From: CAYWIT01 sp964458415
GTDB lineage: Bacteria > Pseudomonadota > Alphaproteobacteria > Micavibrionales > UBA2020
Length of the DNA: 64,000 nt
NCBI GenBank assembly: GCA_964458415.1
Contig: CAYWIT010000009.1
Coordinates: forward strand, 1-64,000
Direction of reading: 5' to 3'
Shown: in pieces, positions 1 through 9,044 of the stretch
Layout: each line of letters begins with the position of its first letter
How positions within the stretch are numbered: the stretch's first letter is position 1
Notes under the pieces: generated by a model
The model's input: the letters and a program-made list of their open reading frames with translations, nothing else
Databases searched by the model: none
Told to the model about the DNA's origin: nothing
Translations under genes and position numbers: made by a program

Positions 1-563
1 CTGTGCCGCGTGAGCGCTTTGTGCCGCGTCATCTGGAAAGCATTTCTTATGTTGATGAGGATATTGCAGTTGGGAGTGGCAGGTATTTGCCGGAGCCCAT
101 GGTTCTTGCGCGGTTGTTACAGGAAGCTGGAATCGGGAAAACCGATATTGTTCTGGATGTCGGCTGTGGTACGGGCTATTCCACGGCGGTGCTCGGGCAT
201 ATAGCGGCAACAGTTGTCGCGATTGAGCGGGACAAGGTGATGGCTGAACGCGCGGAAGCGCTGTTGCGGGAATTGAATATTTGCAACGCCGTTGTGATAC
301 ATCAGGAAGATTTGGGGCAGGGCCATGCGCAAGGCCCTTTTGATATTATACTGATCAACGGATCTGTTCCGGCGGTTCCGGAAAAAATAAAATCGCAATT
401 GGCTGATGGGGGTCGATTGGTCACGGTTTTGTCAAGCAGGGGGCATATGGGATCTGCTGTGCTGATTACCCGTACGGGGGAGACGTTTACAACGCGTGTT
501 CTTTTTGACGCGGCAACGCCGACTCTTGCAGGGTTCGAGGAGCAGAAAACCTTTGTGTTTTAA
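1..563 (+). CDS. pcm: Protein-L-isoaspartate O-methyltransferase, 5' end cut by window
   Basis: S-adenosylmethionine-dependent methyltransferase family that repairs isoaspartyl residues in aged cytosolic proteins. The visible 186 residues begin near the conserved RERFVP segment and include the GSGRYLPEPMVLARLL region and the SAM-binding loop VLDVGCGTGYSTAVL (about residues 52-66). Family members are about 210-220 residues, so roughly 30 N-terminal residues lie upstream of the window and the first in-frame GTG at position 3 is not a credible start. The stop is at 561-563, and the outer-membrane channel gene follows within a few bases, a pairing common in alphaproteobacteria. Identity is firm; the true start is unseen. 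Confidence 0.9.
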   Translation, partial: VPRERFVPRHLESISYVDEDIAVGSGRYLPEPMVLARLLQEAGIGKTDIVLDVGCGTGYSTAVLGHIAATVVAIERDKVMAERAEALLRELNICNAVVIHQEDLGQGHAQGPFDIILINGSVPAVPEKIKSQLADGGRLVTVLSSRGHMGSAVLITRTGETFTTRVLFDAATPTLAGFEEQKTFVF

Positions 564-565
564 GA

Positions 566-2017
566 TTGTATAGTTCTTTTTTCAAGTTATGTATGACGTC
601 TTCTTTGTGCCTCCTGATTTTTACGGGGGCTCCTTCTTCAAATGCGGAGGTCGCGGACAACGCCCTTCAAATTCAGGGGGCTGCATCGTATTCTTCAGTT
701 AAAAAGGAAGACAAAAACGTCATTACCTTTTATCAGGCATTGGAAGAAACCTATATTAAAAATCCAGCTCTGGAGGCGGCGCGGGCAGCGCGTCGTGCGG
801 TGGATGAAAGTTATGCGCAAGCTGTTTCAGGTTTCCGTCCATCGGTGAATGGGACAACTTCCTATGTCTCGACCAAGTCAGACGGGGATGTGACGGATAC
901 ACATGGGGATGCAAAAACGCTTTCTCTCGAGGTTACGCAGCCCCTTTATCGCGGCGGGAGCACTCTAGCGAAAACAAATAAATCCGATAATGATATCAAG
1001 GCGCAGAGGGCTTTACTTCATGTAAAAGAGCAGGATACGCTTTTGGCTGCAACTGAAGCTTTCATGGATGTGCTGAGGGATGAAGAGATAGTCCGCCTAA
1101 ATCTTAGCAATGAAAAGGTGTTAACAAATCATCTTGATGCATCACGTGAACGGTTTAAGCTGGGTGATATCACGCGAACTGATGTAAGTCAGGCTGAATC
1201 CCGGCTGGCCGATGCTGTTGCGACCAGAATTACGGCGGAAGGCAACCTGAAACGTAGCCGCGCTGCCTTTGAAAAAACAATTGGGTTGCCCGCAATAGGG
1301 ACGCTTGAAGCCCCCAAGGTGCATTTGCCTTTGCCAGCCACGCTGGAGGAAGCCATTGCGGAGGGGGAAAGGAATAATCCGTCTATTCTGTATGCGCAAT
1401 ATCTGGATGCCGCGGCGAATGCCTCTACACGCGCAATTGTCGGAGAGCTCTTGCCGCAGGTTGATTTGAGCGGAGCTGTCGGGCGGACCTATGATGCTGG
1501 ATCAGGTGATGACAACCGCGATACAGGAACGCTGACCTTGCGGGCTACGATCCCTTTCTATAGTGGCGGAGATACCTATTCCAGAATACGTCAGTCCCGG
1601 CAGGTTGAAGCCCAGCGTCGGCTGGAAATTCGCGAGAGCGAGCGCGCGGCGCGGCAAAGTGTGATCGACGCCTGGGAAGGGCTTGCCTCTGCGCGTGCGG
1701 AAAGCGATGCCAGAAAATCGCAGATTGAGGCGGCAAGATTGGCCCTTGAGGGAGTTAAGGTTGAAGCTGAATATGGGTCGCGCACAACGCTGGATTTACT
1801 GGATGCCGAGTATGAATACCTGAATGCACAGGTGGCTTTGGTCATTGCCGAACGTAACAGGGTCGTTGCGGCATATGAGCTGTTTGCAACGCTTGGGCAT
1901 ATGACGGCGAAGGGACTCGGGCTTGGTGTTAACGAATATGTGCCCGAGGCCAATTTTCAGAAAGTAAGAAATCAGTGGTTTGGCTCGAAAATTCAGGAAG
2001 ATAACCAAGAAAACTGA
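566..2017 (+). CDS. tolC: TolC-family outer-membrane efflux protein
   Basis: Outer-membrane channel of tripartite efflux or type I secretion systems. An N-terminal Sec signal (hydrophobic run LCLLIFTGAPSSNA, cleavage about residue 27) precedes two repeated OEP domains: the first around YIKNPALEAARAARRAV and the second around GERNNPSILYAQYLDAA. It contains the typical LSLEVTQPLYRGG and LRATIPFYSGG strand motifs and EYGSRTTLDLLDAEYEYLNAQ near the C-terminus. Length 483 matches the family. The start is uncertain: TTG at 566, two bases after the pcm stop, gives a lysine in the signal n-region; ATG at 593 would shorten it by nine residues. No inner-membrane partner is nearby, so the exported substrate cannot be inferred. 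Confidence 0.88.
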   Translation: MYSSFFKLCMTSSLCLLIFTGAPSSNAEVADNALQIQGAASYSSVKKEDKNVITFYQALEETYIKNPALEAARAARRAVDESYAQAVSGFRPSVNGTTSYVSTKSDGDVTDTHGDAKTLSLEVTQPLYRGGSTLAKTNKSDNDIKAQRALLHVKEQDTLLAATEAFMDVLRDEEIVRLNLSNEKVLTNHLDASRERFKLGDITRTDVSQAESRLADAVATRITAEGNLKRSRAAFEKTIGLPAIGTLEAPKVHLPLPATLEEAIAEGERNNPSILYAQYLDAAANASTRAIVGELLPQVDLSGAVGRTYDAGSGDDNRDTGTLTLRATIPFYSGGDTYSRIRQSRQVEAQRRLEIRESERAARQSVIDAWEGLASARAESDARKSQIEAARLALEGVKVEAEYGSRTTLDLLDAEYEYLNAQVALVIAERNRVVAAYELFATLGHMTAKGLGLGVNEYVPEANFQKVRNQWFGSKIQEDNQEN

Positions 2018-2049
2018 CTCGCTTTTACAGGAATAATGCCTTAGAAACT

Positions 2050-2076
2050 TTGTATTCAATAATTTTCTGGTATCAT
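2050..2076 (+). promoter_or_regulatory. Possible promoter of popZ
   Basis: The 85-base gap between tolC and popZ contains TTGTAT (2050-2055) and TATCAT (2071-2076), 15 bp apart. CTTTGT at 2048-2053 would give a 17-bp spacer but a poorer -35. This is a weak consensus match, offered only because the gap is long enough for popZ to have its own promoter. Confidence 0.3.
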
Positions 2077-2102
2077 ATCCTGAACAGGTTGCAGGGAAAT
2101 CT

Positions 2103-2651
2103 ATGGCAGAAGTAAAAACAGAACAAGAGCCGTCCATCGAAGAAATTCTGGAATCAATTCGTCAGATTATCTCGGAAGACGATGTAACGGATCAACCAGT
2201 GACGGCGCAGACCAGCAGTGCACCACAGCCTCCTTCACCGCCGCCAGCCCCGCCAAAACCGGCTGTATCTATACCGGATGCAAGCGTGCTGGATCTGACG
2301 GATAAAGTCAGCCTTGAAGATGAAGCTGTTTTTGAAGTTACGGCTCCTCCCGAACCTGTTGCGGATAAGGCGGTGGCGTATAATATTCCCGTACAACAGG
2401 ATACGACGGATTTGATGTCTGATATTACAGTTGATGCAGCGACAACCGCTATGGCAAAGCTTTTGGCCGGAAATGTTGCCGTTGAAAGGGAGCTTCCCGG
2501 ACGCGTGGGCAAGGTCACGCTCGAGGATATGGCGAACGATCTGATGCGGCCCCTTATCAAGACATGGCTGGATCAAAATCTGGCGGCGCTGATTGAACGG
2601 ATGGTGCAAAAAGAGATCGAAAAAATTTCCCGTCGCGCCATGGACAAGTAA
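2103..2651 (+). CDS. popZ: PopZ-like polar organizing protein (DUF2497)
   Basis: PopZ self-assembles at cell poles in alphaproteobacteria and anchors the chromosome centromere and cell-cycle regulators. The 182-residue protein has the family architecture: an N-terminal partner-binding helix EPSIEEILESIRQIISED (about residues 8-25), an acidic proline-rich disordered middle (PPSPPPAPPKP, about 40-55), and a conserved helical C-terminus VTLEDMANDLMRPLIKTWLDQN onward used for oligomerisation. In many alphaproteobacteria the gene sits between tolC and valS; tolC is present here, but the downstream neighbour is a convergent pentapeptide-repeat gene instead of valS. Start ATG 2103 follows a GCAGGGA-like ribosome site. 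Confidence 0.85.
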   Translation: MAEVKTEQEPSIEEILESIRQIISEDDVTDQPVTAQTSSAPQPPSPPPAPPKPAVSIPDASVLDLTDKVSLEDEAVFEVTAPPEPVADKAVAYNIPVQQDTTDLMSDITVDAATTAMAKLLAGNVAVERELPGRVGKVTLEDMANDLMRPLIKTWLDQNLAALIERMVQKEIEKISRRAMDK

Positions 2652-2663
2652 CTGCGCTTTTCT

Positions 2664-3959
2664 CTATTTCGAATCAAACTGTGTGCCATCAAGAATGGCG
2701 CCGTCGAATTTTGCCTGGGATATATTCGCCCCTCTGAAGTCGGCGCGGCGTAAATCGCAATTGGTAAAGTCAGCATCGGTCAGGTCAGCTTTTACAAAAT
2801 TGGCATCCTGAAGCTGGGCGCCGGAAAAGATGACGTGGCGGGCGATAGCGGATTCAAAGCTGCAGGGGATAGTATATTCGCTTCCATCAGCACGATGAAA
2901 GGATAAGGGGCCAAGATTGGCTTTGGAAAAATCTGCCCGGCTCAGGAGCGCTTTTTTAAAGCGTGTCCCTCTGAAATCGCCGTTACGCATCAGGCATTTC
3001 CTGAAATCGGATTCGTCGAGAATGCAGCTCTGCAATTCTATTCCGCGCATGTCCATTTCTGCAAAAGTTGATTTAACGACCTTAATCGCGGTCAGCTTTT
3101 TGTCAGCAAGGCTGGGCCCTTTGCGCAAATCAACCTCAGATATGGACAGTTGCGCGCCATGCCGTCCACCTGATCCTATCCATGACATATGGCGCAGTAT
3201 CAGCTCATCAAGGGTGAGTTCAAACTCGACGATATCCTCGCCGACAGCTTCACCGGTAAGGGTAAGGGTGAAGTTGGTACCTGATTTTTCGGTATCTTCC
3301 ATCAAAGCGCCGTTCATTGTGGCGTATGAAAAATCAGCATCACGCATATCGGAGTGGGAAAGGTCGGCATTTGTCAGATCTGCCCCTTTCAGGACGGCTT
3401 TTTTCAGGTTGGCATTTTGAAGTTTTGTATCCGTCATAACGGCATCGCTGAAATTGGCGCTGATGGCTGTGGCATTATTTAAGACAGCACCGGAAAGGTC
3501 GCTGCCGATAAATTGCACGGCGCCGGCTTCGGCAGATTTATTGTATTGATCCTCCGGATTTTTGACTTTGCGCTTCATGATTGTTTTGCCTTCGCGCAGG
3601 TCGGCGCCTGTCAAGTCCGCTTTGGACAGGTCGGCATCGCTGACATCTGTACCGCGCATATCGGCCTTGATAAGGCGTGTATTGACCAGTTTGGCCTGAC
3701 TGAAGTCGCAGCCAAAAAGGGTCGCGCATTCAAAATTGGCGTTTGTCATGTCCGTATTGGCCATGATGCAGCCTGTGAAGTCTGATTGGGACAGGTTCTG
3801 ACCGATGAAGGAGAGGCCTGACAGGTCGCGGTCACGAATGACAATGCGTGCGCCGCCGGGCTTCGCCGTCAGGAACATTTGGTGCTTCCTGATGGCCTCG
3901 TTCAACTCGGCCTGCGATAATGGTTTCAGGTTCGGCTCGTTCTCTGCCATGATTGCCAT
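2664..3959 (-). CDS. Pentapeptide-repeat protein
   Basis: A 431-residue protein dominated by A(D/N)LXX-type pentapeptide repeats, which fold as a right-handed quadrilateral beta helix. Examples are DMTNANFECATLFGCDF and LTGADLREG, with further blocks such as LKGADLTNADLSHSDMRDADF and FVKADLTDADFTNCDLRRADF. A non-repeat segment (about residues 235-275, LTGEAVGEDIVEFELTLDELI) interrupts the helix. No signal peptide or transmembrane segment is evident, so it is probably cytosolic. Function is unknown; the fold in MfpA/Qnr proteins mimics DNA, but these repeats are longer and interrupted, so that role is not assumed. It converges on popZ with a 12-base gap. Confidence 0.8.
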   Translation of the reverse strand: MAIMAENEPNLKPLSQAELNEAIRKHQMFLTAKPGGARIVIRDRDLSGLSFIGQNLSQSDFTGCIMANTDMTNANFECATLFGCDFSQAKLVNTRLIKADMRGTDVSDADLSKADLTGADLREGKTIMKRKVKNPEDQYNKSAEAGAVQFIGSDLSGAVLNNATAISANFSDAVMTDTKLQNANLKKAVLKGADLTNADLSHSDMRDADFSYATMNGALMEDTEKSGTNFTLTLTGEAVGEDIVEFELTLDELILRHMSWIGSGGRHGAQLSISEVDLRKGPSLADKKLTAIKVVKSTFAEMDMRGIELQSCILDESDFRKCLMRNGDFRGTRFKKALLSRADFSKANLGPLSFHRADGSEYTIPCSFESAIARHVIFSGAQLQDANFVKADLTDADFTNCDLRRADFRGANISQAKFDGAILDGTQFDSK

Positions 3960-4119
3960 AAATTACGGTTTCTCCGATCAAGGGAAATACTCCCAAATGC
4001 GATATTAGTATATTATTTCTTAGAATTCGTTAATTCCAATTCTTCTTGTCTGTTGTTTATTATTCATTTCTTAACGACTTCAGGCTTATCCTGAGTTCAG
4101 TAAAGGATGATGACTGGTT

Positions 4120-4449
4120 ATGGACAGCAGTATTTTTGACCGTATTCGGCAGGATATTTCGACGCATGATGTCGTGTTGTATATGAAAGGCACGTCGGCG
4201 TTTCCGCAGTGCGGATTTTCGGCGGCGGTTGTCCATGTTTTGGATAATCTGGGTGTGCCATTCAAGGATGTCGATGTTCTTTCGGATCCCGAGCTGCGGC
4301 AGGGAATCAAGGATTTTACCAATTGGCCAACATTGCCGCAGCTCTACATCAAGGGTGAATTCATCGGCGGTTGCGATATTGTGCGTGAAATGTACGCCAC
4401 GGGTGATTTGCAGTCTCTATTGCGGGAAAAAGCAATACTTGAAGATTGA
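4120..4449 (+). CDS. grxD: Monothiol glutaredoxin, Grx4/GrxD type
   Basis: CGFS monothiol glutaredoxin that carries a bridging [2Fe-2S] cluster and takes part in Fe-S trafficking with BolA partners. The 109-residue protein shows VVLYMKGTSAFPQCGFSAAVV, with the CGFS active site at about residues 31-34. It also has the glutathione-binding TLPQLYIKGEFIGGCDI segment. Length is typical. In many alphaproteobacteria a bolA-like gene immediately precedes it; none is seen here, so the partner must be encoded elsewhere. Start ATG 4120; an alternative frame covering the same DNA is a shadow. Confidence 0.93.
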   Translation: MDSSIFDRIRQDISTHDVVLYMKGTSAFPQCGFSAAVVHVLDNLGVPFKDVDVLSDPELRQGIKDFTNWPTLPQLYIKGEFIGGCDIVREMYATGDLQSLLREKAILED

Positions 4450-4544
4450 GCGCCTCTTCATTTAAAACATGTTGAATATCGTCGTGTGCCTCTGCAATAA
4501 TTGCGTGTTTGTTTTAACATCCAATTCAAAGAGAGCCGTGTTTC

Positions 4545-5759
4545 ATGTCAGCAAAGAACCTCATGCTTGTTTTAGCCCTTCTCGGTACGACAGGGCTTGT
4601 CACCCCGGCGGTTGCTGAAGAAGACCGTCCTGATTTTACAAAGAGTAAACTAACGGGGAGCTGGGGCGGTGTCCGTGACCGGCTTTATGATTCGGGTGTG
4701 ACATTCGACATGTATTATAAATTGGACGTCTGGGAAAATACGACGGGAGGGCTGACCCGTGGCAGCAAGTGGAATGATAATCTTGATATGATTGTCGGTC
4801 TGGATGGAGAAAAGCTTATCGGTTTTTCCGGCTTGTCGTCAGAAATTTATTTTATTAACAATAATGGATTGCGGCCAAATGACCGCGTCGGCTCGCATGG
4901 GGGGATTGATAATATCGAGGTTGCGGATGGTGCGCCGCGTCTTTATACCGCCTGGGTGCAACAAAACTTCGGAAATGATTTTGTTTCAGTCAAGCTGGGT
5001 CTTTATGACCTGAATACAGAATTTTATGTGACGGATGCCAGCGGTCTTTTCATCAATCCGACCTATGGGATTGGCACGGAAATGGCGGCGACCGGCGACA
5101 ACGGTCCATCCGTTTTTCCGCAGGCGTCATTGGCGGCACGTGTTCTGGTCTCTCCAACAGAAAGCACCTATCTCCAGGCGGCAATACTGGATGGCGTTCC
5201 CGGTGATCCCAATAATCCTGATGCCACAGAAGTGGAATTCGAAAATAAAGATGGTGCTTTGCTTGTCGGCGAAGCGGGATATCGCCATAATGATTACGGT
5301 CATTACGGTTTCGGCGTCTGGGAATATACGGCAAAGCGTCCGGACCAGCTGAGCGGTACGCCAGAGCATAGTCGTGGTTTTTATTTTCTTGCTGAAAAAG
5401 CGGTTTACACGGATGGCGACAAAAAAATTGATCTCTTCGGGCGGCTGGGATTCACGGCGGCGGAAGTCGAACAGTTTGATCATGCCTGGGCTGCCGGAGC
5501 CGTGTTTGGCGGCTTTGTCCCGACCCGTCCGGAGGGACAAATAGGTATTGGCGTGTCAGCCGCTTCAAATGGCAGTCGGTATAAAACCGCCAATGCTCCT
5601 GTCGATGATCAGGAAACGCAGCTTGAATTAACCTATGCAGACCAGATACTCCCATGGCTGGCTATTCAGCCGGATCTGCAATATACGGTTAATCCGGGAA
5701 CAACACCGGGTGTGAGCAACGCTCTGACGGCAGGCATACGTTTCGGCGTGGATTTCTAA
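4545..5759 (+). CDS. Carbohydrate-selective porin, OprB family
   Basis: Outer-membrane beta-barrel porin of the OprB family, which admits sugars. A Sec signal peptide (MSAKNLMLVLALLGTTGLVTPAVAEE, cleavage about residue 24) precedes the OprB signature LTGSWGGVRDRLYDSGVTFDMYY (about 36-58). Amphipathic strand segments follow, ending in AGIRFGVDF with the C-terminal aromatic residue used for barrel insertion. Length 404 fits. The gene stands alone between grxD and the convergent glmS, whose stop is two bases away, and no sugar transporter genes are adjacent, so the substrate is unknown. Confidence 0.87.
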   Translation: MSAKNLMLVLALLGTTGLVTPAVAEEDRPDFTKSKLTGSWGGVRDRLYDSGVTFDMYYKLDVWENTTGGLTRGSKWNDNLDMIVGLDGEKLIGFSGLSSEIYFINNNGLRPNDRVGSHGGIDNIEVADGAPRLYTAWVQQNFGNDFVSVKLGLYDLNTEFYVTDASGLFINPTYGIGTEMAATGDNGPSVFPQASLAARVLVSPTESTYLQAAILDGVPGDPNNPDATEVEFENKDGALLVGEAGYRHNDYGHYGFGVWEYTAKRPDQLSGTPEHSRGFYFLAEKAVYTDGDKKIDLFGRLGFTAAEVEQFDHAWAAGAVFGGFVPTRPEGQIGIGVSAASNGSRYKTANAPVDDQETQLELTYADQILPWLAIQPDLQYTVNPGTTPGVSNALTAGIRFGVDF

Positions 5760-5761
5760 CT

Positions 5762-7591
5762 TTATTCCACGGTCACCGATTTGGCGAGATTACGGGGCTG
5801 ATCTACGTCTGTGCCTTTGATAACAGCGGTGTGATAAGCCAACAGCTGCACCGGAATGGTATAGAGGATAGGGGCGACAAAGGGATCAACATCTGGAATT
5901 TCGATGCGCCACGTCGCTTTGTCTTTCAGCTTTTCAATTCCTGCTTTGTCGGAGATCAGCAATACCTTGCCGCCACGGGCGATAACTTCCTGCGCGTTGG
6001 AGGCTGTTTTTTCGAACAAGGCGTCATGTGGAGCGACAACGATAACAGGGGTGTTTTCGTCGATCAACGCGATAGGGCCGTGTTTTAGCTCGCCGGAAGC
6101 GTAGCCTTCGGCATGAATGTAAGAGATTTCCTTCAGCTTGAGCGCGCCTTCAAGCGCGATGGGATAGGATGTGCCGCGCCCCATATAAAGGACATCGCGG
6201 GCTTCGGCGATGGCGCGGGCAATCTCCTGAATTTTTGTGTCATGGCCGAGGATTTCCGCGATGCGGGCGGGCACTTCGCGGAGGGCAGTGGTCATTTGCT
6301 TCTCACGCACGGCATCAATCGTACCTTTCATGCGTGCCAGAGCGATGGCAAGGCAGGCCAGCGTTGTCAGCTGTGTCGTAAAGGCTTTGGTTGAGGCAAC
6401 GCCTATTTCCGGTCCTGCCAGTGTATGGAGGACATGGTTGCTTTCACGCTCGATCGTGCTTTCAATGGTGTTGAGAACGGAAACTGTTTTTTGTCCTTGC
6501 CGTTTGCAGTAGCGCAGGGCTTCCAGCGTATCCAGCGTTTCACCGGATTGCGAGATGAAAAGGGCGGCACCGTCTTTCGGCATCGGGGCTTCACGGTAAC
6601 GGAACTCGGACGCGATGTCCGCTTCTGCCGGAATACGGGCGATTTGTTCCAGCCAGTATTTGGTGACGAGGCCTGCATAGAATGCCGTGCCACAGGCTGA
6701 AATCGTAATGCGGGGGGCGATGGCAAGAGTTTTCAGCAAATCTTCCGGCAGGGTGATGTGTCCGGTGGCGGGGTTAATGCAGGTATTGAGCGTTTCGCCG
6801 ATAACGGCAGGCTGCTCGTTAATTTCTTTCAGCATAAAATGACGGTATTTGCCTTTCCCCATCAGCGCGCCGGATTGCGCGGTAACACGGATCTCGCGAT
6901 TGGCAATTTTTCCCTGCAGATCGCGGATCAGTGCGCCAGTGCGTGTAATCTCGACGCGGTCACCGTCTTCCAGAAAGCAGATTTTGTCAGTGAGCGGCGC
7001 AAGGGCGTATGAATCGGAGGCGAGGAACATTTCTCCCTTGCCGTAACCGACAGCGAGAGGCGTGCCGTAACGCGCGCCGATCATCAGGTCGTTTTCTCCC
7101 GTAAAGATCATGGCGATGGAAAAAGCGCCGCGCAGACGGGGCAGGGCAGCGTCCACGGCCTCGCCGGGGTTCATGCCCTGTCGCAGGTAAAACGTGACAA
7201 GATGCGCAATGACTTCGGTATCTGTGTCCGATTCAAAACGAAATTGTGATTTTTCCAGCTCGGCCTTTAATTCCTGATAGTTCTCGATAATGCCATTATG
7301 GACGACTGCAACGCTATCGGTAACGTGTGGGTGGGCGTTACGCTCGACGGCGTTGCCATGCGTAGCCCAACGGGTATGGCCGATGCCCGTATGTCCGCTA
7401 AGGGGTTCTTTTTTCAGTTTTTCAGCGAGGTTGATCAGTTTCCCCGCGGCCCGGCGGCGCTCGATTTTACCATCCACGACGGTGGCAATTCCTGCGCTGT
7501 CATAGCCGCGGTATTCCAGACGCTTGAGCCCCTCAATCAGAAGAGGGGCCGCGTCTTTATCTTTGCTGAGAATGCCAACAATGCCGCACAT
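5762..7591 (-). CDS. glmS: Glutamine-fructose-6-phosphate aminotransferase (isomerizing)
   Basis: Makes glucosamine-6-phosphate from fructose-6-phosphate and glutamine, the first step to UDP-GlcNAc for peptidoglycan and LPS. The nucleophile Cys2 is exposed after Met removal (MCGIVGIL), and the glutaminase domain runs to about residue 220 (RWATHGNAVERNAHPH, HNGIIENYQEL). Two SIS isomerase domains follow (SACGTAFYAG; SQSGETLDTLEALRY; GRGTSYPIALEGALKLKEISY), ending in the conserved KSVTVE tail. Length 609 is standard. Its ATG shares one base with the stop of glmU (TAATG), so the two are translationally coupled. The enterobacterial glmY/glmZ control sites are not apparent. Confidence 0.97.
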   Translation of the reverse strand: MCGIVGILSKDKDAAPLLIEGLKRLEYRGYDSAGIATVVDGKIERRRAAGKLINLAEKLKKEPLSGHTGIGHTRWATHGNAVERNAHPHVTDSVAVVHNGIIENYQELKAELEKSQFRFESDTDTEVIAHLVTFYLRQGMNPGEAVDAALPRLRGAFSIAMIFTGENDLMIGARYGTPLAVGYGKGEMFLASDSYALAPLTDKICFLEDGDRVEITRTGALIRDLQGKIANREIRVTAQSGALMGKGKYRHFMLKEINEQPAVIGETLNTCINPATGHITLPEDLLKTLAIAPRITISACGTAFYAGLVTKYWLEQIARIPAEADIASEFRYREAPMPKDGAALFISQSGETLDTLEALRYCKRQGQKTVSVLNTIESTIERESNHVLHTLAGPEIGVASTKAFTTQLTTLACLAIALARMKGTIDAVREKQMTTALREVPARIAEILGHDTKIQEIARAIAEARDVLYMGRGTSYPIALEGALKLKEISYIHAEGYASGELKHGPIALIDENTPVIVVAPHDALFEKTASNAQEVIARGGKVLLISDKAGIEKLKDKATWRIEIPDVDPFVAPILYTIPVQLLAYHTAVIKGTDVDQPRNLAKSVTVE

Positions 7592-8940
7592 TATTTTTTA
7601 TCCTTTTTTTCTTTTTCTTTCTGGTCCTTAAATTTTTTTGCCCAGCCGTCTTTGCCGATTTGCGGGGCACGGGTGACGGCGAGCGCGTCGGCGGGGACGT
7701 CTTTGGCAATTGTGCTGCCGGCACCGATAATTGCACCGTCGCCGATAGTGACGGGGGCGACCAGCGCGGTGTTGGAGCCGATAAAGGCTCCTTTGCCTAT
7801 TTTGGTTTTGTATTTCATGAAGCCATCATAGTTGCAGGTGATCGTTCCCGCGCCGATGTTGGATTTTTCGCCAATCTCCGCGTCGCCGAGATAGGAGAGG
7901 TGGCTGGCTTTGGCGCTTTTGCCAAGCGTGGCGTTTTTTGTCTCGACAAAATTCCCGACTTTCGCGTCAGCGCCGATATGCGTGCCGGGCCGTAGCCGCG
8001 CAAAGGGGCCGATCTGTGCGCCGGATGAAATAATTGCGCCTTCAATATGGCAGAAGGGCAGGATTTCGACGTTGTTTTCCACCGTGACGCCGGGACCAAA
8101 AATAACATTCGGCCCGATGGTGACGTCTTGCCCGATCAGCGTATCATGGCAGAACGTAACGGTTTCAGGATCTATGAGTGTCGCCCCGCTCAGCATATGC
8201 TTTTCACGCAGGCGGGTCTGCATGAGTTTTTCAAGACGGGCCAGCTCAACGCGGGTATTGGCGCCTTCCATTTCGGTTGGAGCGACTTCGACGACGTGTG
8301 TCGTGCGGTTGTCCTTGCGGGCAATCTGCGGCAGGTCGGTCAGGTAATATTCTTTTTGCGCGTTGTCATTGCCGATTTGCGAGAGCCAGTCGAACAGTTT
8401 CTCGCCATCGGCGCATACGACGCCGCCGTTGCAGAGTGAGATTTTCTTTTCTGCATCTGTAGCATCCTTGAATTCAACGATGCGTTTCAGTGTGCCGTCG
8501 TCATCCATGACCATGCGTCCATAGGTGCCGGGGACGTCAAGGCGCATGCCGGAAAAAGTCAGGCCAACGGCAGGGAATTGCTGGCGCATATCAAGCATCC
8601 GGCGCAGGGTGGCGGAGGTTATCAGCGGCATGTCCCCGAAGATGATCAGGATGTCGCCATTAAAATTTTTAAAGTGTTCCCGTGCAGCAAGCGCAGCACC
8701 GCCTGTGCCGTTGGGCAGGGACTGAATGGCGATGGCGCAGGGTTTGGCGGTTTCGCCCATTTCCGGCATATCGGGGCCGGTGACAACAACAATTTTTTCC
8801 GGAGAAAGGTCCTGTGCTGCATTGATAACATGGTTCACCATGGGCAATCCCGCGACCTTGTGCAAAGGCTTGGGGAGCGATGACTTCATCCGCGTACCTT
8901 TACCGGCGGCCAGAATGATGCAACCTATTTTCCGGGACAT
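7591..8940 (-). CDS. glmU: Bifunctional UDP-N-acetylglucosamine pyrophosphorylase / glucosamine-1-phosphate acetyltransferase
   Basis: Catalyses the last two steps to UDP-GlcNAc. The N-terminal nucleotidyltransferase shows LAAGKGTRMKSSLPKPLHKVAG (about residues 10-31) and FGDMPLI. The C-terminal half is a left-handed beta helix of hexapeptide repeats (IGPNVIFGPGVTVENNVEI, IGPFARLRPGTHIG) with the acetyltransferase segment NFVETKNATLGKSAKASHLSYLGDAEIG. The C-terminus is lysine-rich (KEKEKKDKK). Length 449 matches the family. It is the promoter-proximal gene of a glmU-glmS pair, the reaction order reversed. Confidence 0.97.
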   Translation of the reverse strand: MSRKIGCIILAAGKGTRMKSSLPKPLHKVAGLPMVNHVINAAQDLSPEKIVVVTGPDMPEMGETAKPCAIAIQSLPNGTGGAALAAREHFKNFNGDILIIFGDMPLITSATLRRMLDMRQQFPAVGLTFSGMRLDVPGTYGRMVMDDDGTLKRIVEFKDATDAEKKISLCNGGVVCADGEKLFDWLSQIGNDNAQKEYYLTDLPQIARKDNRTTHVVEVAPTEMEGANTRVELARLEKLMQTRLREKHMLSGATLIDPETVTFCHDTLIGQDVTIGPNVIFGPGVTVENNVEILPFCHIEGAIISSGAQIGPFARLRPGTHIGADAKVGNFVETKNATLGKSAKASHLSYLGDAEIGEKSNIGAGTITCNYDGFMKYKTKIGKGAFIGSNTALVAPVTIGDGAIIGAGSTIAKDVPADALAVTRAPQIGKDGWAKKFKDQKEKEKKDKK

Positions 8941-9044
8941 TCAATAACCTTTCTCATGATCCCAGCGTCTCCTGCCGGGAGTTCATATTCAATTCAAAGA
9001 TTGTTTCATGAGGTTACAATAAAGCAAACGGTATGCGGAAAATA

